The notes under the pieces were generated by a model, which saw only the letters and a list, made by a program, of their open reading frames with translations, had not been told where the DNA came from and searched no databases. 64,000 nucleotides of DNA, taken from assembly GCA_039566865.1 (NCBI GenBank), contig CM076959.1:19886501-19950500 (forward strand). Direction: 5' to 3'. The DNA is from Aurelia coerulea. Taxonomy: Eukaryota > Cnidaria > Scyphozoa > Semaeostomeae > Ulmaridae. The translations under genes and the position numbers were made by a program. Positions 59,101 through 64,000 of this stretch are shown one piece after another; positions within the stretch are counted from its first letter, which is position 1, and each line of letters begins with the position of its first letter.

Positions 59101-62100
59101 ATATTGAACAAAAACTCACTCAGATATTTTCAGACAAAAAACCACCAGAGATCAAAACAGGAGAACGGTAAGACACAGATGTTCTTGTTACAATTCCTGC
59201 CTGTAAAAACAAAACAAATTTATATGGTTCTATTATGATGGTTTGCATGTAACAAACATCTGAATATTTAGTGAAGTTTTGCAGCTTGCAACTTGGTCTG
59301 ATTGGAAAACCCATTAGATTGGAAAATTTTGAATGACCTATTGTTGTTTTTTCTTCTCTCTGAAATTCCATGTCAAAAATTTGATTAGTTTGCTGAGGAG
59401 CAAAAATTTGCGCAATAAAGTTTGTTTGTGCACAATGTACAGTGGTAAACACTTTGCCAAATATTGAAGGACAATAGTTTTAGTTGAAAAGCATTGTCTT
59501 TGCTTATGTCTTCAAAGAGACAAGTATCTGCCTCTGACAGTGCAAGGCTTTGAATCAGGTGCAGATGTAGTAAGTACTCTATATATTTTCTTTGAACAGG
59601 AAGAAGGATGTAATTGTTATCGAAGAGGAAGATGAAAAGCCACTTGTTGAAAGACTTCATGAAATCACTACATCATGTGATTTTAGTTCACCTGAAAAAG
59701 CGGCCCCTACTATTCAAAAGGACAGTAATGGAAGACTAGTGACACAAGGGGCTCAAAATGAGATGAACATATCAACGACTGCTGCCGTATCAATGACTCC
59801 TGTATCAACGGCTGTAGCATCAAAGCAAAGTAATGATAGGCAGACAATTGGTAGTAAGAGAAATGCTAATGGAAGTATTTTAAATAGAGAGAATAACAAT
59901 GGGAGTTCATTGTCAAGCAGAAGAGTTATATCTACAAGTTCAGAAACAACAAAAGGCAGTCCTGCTTCATCTAAACCATTGGAAATTCAAACCCAGTCAG
60001 TCAAAAATTCCCACCAAAATGAACAAACAATTCCCGTTACTAGTACTCCAAGTAGTAAAGTCACACAAGCAAGGACAAAAATCACTCCAAAAAATATCAT
60101 TAATTCTCCTTTGTTATTCGAATCTACAACGGCAACTTCAAAACCTGAAATTGTCATATCAAATGAAAAGAAAAGCAACATGGGTTCAGAAAGTTCTGGA
60201 AATTCGACCATGAGGAGTAAAAGTAGGCCATCTGCACAGACAATACCTTCCAACAATGTTGTTATCTCTGGTAATAAAAAGGTGTCAACAGAAAGTGTGC
60301 AAGTAGTTCCATCGCCGTCATCTTCTGTGGTCAGTGAACAATCTGACAAAAGTGGTACCAAAGAAACATCAAGCTTGATGGACAAGGATGTCAGTGATAA
60401 AGTAGAGATTATTGATGAGAAGTGAGTTGTTTGCATAACTTCCCTTCTGTGAACTTTTTTATTGATGTATTCCATTCAGTAATTCAAGTATTCTTTGATA
60501 AAATGACCACCTGGCATTGCTTTTGTTTGGCTCATTTCAAACACTACTGGCTATAGATGTACTTTGATCTTTAATTTTTTTTAGAAGAAAAACGTGAAAT
60601 CTGTTGAATTTTGATTTTTATCTTTGAGACTACCGGGTAAGTCAAAAAAAGTTTACATGTTTGATGGGCTGTGGAATAAAAAGTATGTGGCCAATATTCA
60701 AAATTAAGATGTTAAATTATCAGTCAAAGATTAACTTAGCTGAGAAAATTTTGTTTGGTAAAATCACTCATCTTTAAGGCCCAAAAATTAGAAGAATGCC
60801 TGTAAGGGGCTTGTATATGGGAATCGAGAATTCCACATTCCATTCTGGCCGATGATTTATTTGGCATTGAAATTTAAACTCTATTCAATAGTCAGTTTCA
60901 GAAATAGAATTTTTATTTCAATAGCATGTAAATCATGGACCAGAATGGAAGGTGGAATTCTCAATTCCCATACGTTTGTACAGGCATTTTTCTCATTTTT
61001 GGGTCTTAACCCTTTGCATGCTGAATTGTTTGCAGGTGATTGTACTGTGAGGCTGGATATTTCCCGCAAGATCTCAAACGTCTCGATCAAAAATTTCAAA
61101 CTCTTTTTTCACCAGGAAGAAGTTATTTAATTAAAGATGAATGATTTTACCAAACAAAATTTTCTCATATAAGTTGACCTTTGTCTGATAGATTAACTTC
61201 TCAGTTTTGAATATCGGTCACACACTTTTTATTCTACAGACGGCCAAACATGTTAAATTTTTTTTGACTCACCTTGTATTATTTTATTTTCCTACAAAAA
61301 TTCTCTACATTTTTTCTATACCTTTGATAAGCCATACATGATACCCTTTGGCTAACTTTTGTTATTGATGATTTTGTAATTTTCACTCATCCTTAGATAT
61401 GTATTCAAGGAAGGAGATCATATTGTAGGAAAACCAGAGAAAGGAGATATTTGGTATCCAGGTAATTTTAACAAGCTAACTCAAGTCCATTTCATTTTGA
61501 TTTATTGCTGACTTGCTCCATGAAAGCCTTTCCTAAATTAGTTATGAAGATACTGGAAAGATTATTCCAGAGGATCAAAGACTGTTTTTCCATGTAGCTA
61601 AAAGATCATTCTTCGAATATCTTGGTTTTATTTTTGCGTAGCAGTTGCTTCTTTCCAATTTCCCAGCTAAATGTTAGTTTCTTCTTTCAGCAAAAATATC
61701 GAAAATCATTGTGAATAAATATGGCCAGGTAAGAGATTGAATATAAGAGATTGAATGAGGGTTTTCTACTTACATATTGCAATACAAATAGACATAAAGA
61801 GTATATAAGTATCAGATATCTAGCTGTTGCAAAGTTATGAAGTGATATTCAAGCTAAAAGGCAAAGAAAATTTAACTTTTAGCTTCCTCTTTGGGGTAAA
61901 TCGTTTCTTCTGATACAACAGTTTTTAGGTTTTTGTGATGATAACACAAAAGAAAATATTGTGATTTATACACTGTTTTATTGTCAACTCATTTACACCA
62001 GAGAAGAAAAGAGTTAGCATGCATCCATTTTTGCATATTTCACCATTATTGTTACCATATGAGACAAAATACAATAGTAGTAACAGCGTTAATGGAGTGC

Positions 62101-64000
62101 ACATTTTTAAATTCAATTTCTTCTTCTAGCACAAATTCCATATGAAGTTTGATTCTGGACACAAACTATCTGGAACCCTGCCTGCAAATCATATAGCACC
62201 GCTGTCACATCCACAAGCAAGCCAATTGCACATTGGAAGTCGTGTTGCAGGTGAGCCTAACTGTAGCATTGTTTAAGTAGCATAGAGTCAATCTACACAT
62301 TATCAAGCCAGCATTTTTATTTGCAAGATTATGTATAGATCAACCTGGTTTTTGTTGCCCGTTAAAGGGGCTGGGTCATGTAACTGTAAACAAACCTTCA
62401 ATCTCTATAATCTATGTTGTTTTAGACATGTGTCCACTGTTTTCTGCATACGTTCTGGTGCATGGGGTGAATCCACAATAGAGTACAGTAAATCCCCTCA
62501 TATAAGAACCTGAAAAAATAAGAACATACAGGCTGTTTTTCCTAACTTATGCACCTTGTAATTAAGAACCTATTTCAGTTTGATGAAAAATATGTTCTTA
62601 TAGCAGGGGTGGCAAAGTTGATTTTAGATTGTCAGTGTTAAGTTCATTTTTGTCCCAGTGGGCTTTTAATGTTTGAATCTCCTCTCCTGCTGTTTGAAAG
62701 CTTAGCATTGGTTATTAGGTATATTATAACCTTGCAAAAACAAATAATAGGGCTGAAAATCATTGACAAAGGTTCTAAAATGGTCTACGCAAGGTACTCT
62801 TCAAATAAGAACCATTATACCTTGAAATTTGACTTAGAACCTTTAAAACAAGAACCTATTTCAGCCTAGCTCTCAAAAAATTAGGTTCTTATATGCGGGG
62901 ATTTGATTTACTGTACTTAAAATACTCTTAGAAATCCACAGGTATCTCTGTAATGTTACAACGTATGAATGTCTGGTTTGTTCCTCTGTGAAATGCAAGA
63001 ATCCATCTTCAAAATAGCGCTTTGAAAAAGTGGAAAATCTGTGTGATATGGCCCACCATTAATTTGCAAAATCACAATTTCAAGAGAGGTATGTTACATG
63101 ACGCAGTCCCCTTAGTGTACATACAGTGAGCCTGACCACACAAAAAGTGAATCTTTATTTATGATAGTGAAATAAATTGCAGATTTATATACAATTGGCC
63201 TAGCTGTTTGATTTTGATAAATGCATCAAACATGGACCATCTATAATGAAGTAAATAACAGACATTTTCTTGAAATGGGAAGTTGATTATGCAACATTGT
63301 GTTTTCTTGTGAGTGGAGGCTCGTACAATTTTTTAATGGGATATATCATTGCTTCTTATGTAGCTTGTCGACCAAGAGATACTGTAGATGTAAGGGTCAA
63401 AAAGAAATATGCAAGTTTATGTGAGTATTGTGTCATGGTATAATCCTCATGAATACCAGTTAGAGTTTTATGCCACCCAATTGATAGACAGCTGCTGACG
63501 TTAACAGAATATGAGTAGTTTAGTTTTTGAAATCGATTTTGTTTAAATGATAGTTGGAAGATGTCTTTGCTCAAGTGGTCTTGAGCTTTACTCTTACAAA
63601 ATATCAAAGTCGCTCCTCATCAAGTTTTAGAAAAAGGAATTTTTCTCAAGAAAAAACCAACGTTTGTTCTGATGGGTAATTTTAGCTAGATATTTTGAAA
63701 TGTTGTTGAAAGTTTTGGGGAAGTTTTCGAAAGCAATAGATATAACTAATCCTGCTTTTTAGTGCACGTATCTGTCAGAAGACACATCGCTTTTGATAGG
63801 TAATGCTTCTTCTGTTATCGTCAATCTCTGCTGCAAAGGGTCCATTTCTTAGCTAGGTATTTTGATATGTGGTATAAAGATTGTAGAGGAAATATGATGT
63901 ACAAAACTGAGGCTTCATTTCATCATACTCTTCCAGCCAGAGTATACAGCTTTTTCAATAAATTTTAATTTTCTTGTTAGCTTCAATATCCTCTGCGAAG
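56199..64000 (+). CDS. SETDB1: Histone H3K9 methyltransferase SETDB1, N-terminal part (runs off the window)
   Basis: Exons join in phase: 56199-56308, 56873-56911, 58424-58464, 59068-59167, 59600-60421, 61397-61461, 61691-61728 and 62130-62250. Less certain are 63364-63420, 63763-63799 and 63981 onward. An N-terminal helix EEEIEEIVDKQLQELGFI resembles the helical start of SETDB1. A hydrophobic-acidic SUMO-interacting motif VIVIEEEDE (59610) sits where vertebrate SETDB1 has one. A Ser/Thr-rich disordered insert of about 240 residues follows (59700-60421), then a Tudor-type unit: GKPEKGDIWYPAKI, KYGQHKFHMKFDSGHKLSG, NHIAPLSHPQASQLHIGSRV. The last two phrases align well with SETDB1 Tudor 1. After GSRVA the three downstream exons stay in phase but do not resemble SETDB1 Tudor 2, so they may be wrong. 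By family knowledge the full protein represses transcription through H3K9 trimethylation. The SET domain lies beyond the window. Confidence 0.75.
57350..57505 (-). repeat. Dispersed repeat shared with RUVBL2 intron 1
   Basis: Reverse complement of the phrases at 1218-1375 (GAGATCTTGCGCATGCAG; TTTCAAAGTAGTGAAAA; TCAAAATCGGCGTGCACAC). It lies in SETDB1 intron 2. A second short direct repeat in the same intron, GTCGCCCTGATTGAGGG, occurs at 56698 and 57119. Confidence 0.55.
58988..59009 (+). repeat. (TA)n microsatellite
   Basis: About ten TA units in SETDB1 intron 3, 58 bp before an exon. Confidence 0.9.
60633..61276. mobile_element. Mariner-like MITE, CCGGGTAAGTCAAAA type
   Basis: TA-CCGGGTAAGTCAAAAAAAG at the left and TTTTTTTGACTCACCTTG-TA at the right, 644 bp, in SETDB1 intron 5. 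Sub-terminal GTGGAATAAAAAGTATGTGGCC is mirrored near the right end (GGTCACACACTTTTTATTCTACAG). The central part repeats GGGAATCGAGAATTCCAC in inverted form, so it is a large foldback structure. Confidence 0.78.
62486..62913. mobile_element. TA-flanked MITE with CAGTAAATCCCC termini, copy 2
   Basis: TA-CAGTAAATCCCCTCATATAAGAACC at the left and AGGTTCTTATATGCGGGGATTTGATTTACTG-TA at the right, 428 bp, in SETDB1 intron 8. It is the best-preserved of three copies (others 34877-35036 and 42909-43330). Confidence 0.82.

Overview
This window is nuclear DNA from an animal. It is AT-rich, its genes are split by many GT-AG introns, and its non-coding DNA is crowded with short inverted-repeat transposons, LINE tails, satellites and microsatellites. 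The mix of TRIM-NHL genes, a Schlafen-like gene, SETDB1 and RUVBL2 fits a marine invertebrate, and I lean to a cnidarian (coral or anemone type). That is inference, because no rRNA or mitochondrial marker is present.

Layout. (1) About 1133-14322, + strand: the AAA+ ATPase RUVBL2 (reptin) in 13 coding exons, lacking only the ATG exon. (2) 16430-23020, - strand: a secreted protein of about 1,774 residues, very rich in Lys and Glu. It has one 5.2-kb exon plus a short upstream exon that supplies a signal peptide. (3) 23021-28417: intergenic, with two satellite arrays, a (CAT)n tract and two foldback MITEs. (4) 28418-33629 (- strand) and 35930-44226 (+ strand): two divergently transcribed TRIM-NHL genes (RING, B-boxes, coiled coil, filamin repeat, six NHL repeats). 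(5) 46994-49280, - strand: a Schlafen-like protein 1 homologue ending in a CaaX box. (6) 50005-54406, + strand: a 324-residue protein that looks axonemal. It shares a 724-bp divergent promoter with gene 5, and that promoter contains two X-box-like sites. (7) 56199 to the window end, + strand: the N-terminal part of SETDB1 (coiled coil, SUMO-interacting motif, long disordered insert, first Tudor domain).

The genes do not form one pathway. RUVBL2 and SETDB1 are chromatin proteins, the TRIM-NHL pair are predicted ubiquitin ligases or RNA-binding proteins, and genes 5 and 6 may share ciliary or germline expression. The most unusual signal is a 57-nt hairpin found twice, in introns of RUVBL2 and of the first TRIM gene. 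The copies align without gaps, their stems carry compensatory base changes, and the apical core is conserved, which points to a structured RNA or a hairpin element I do not recognise. Splice sites and reading phases were worked out by eye. Totals and family names are reliable only where the evidence says so.
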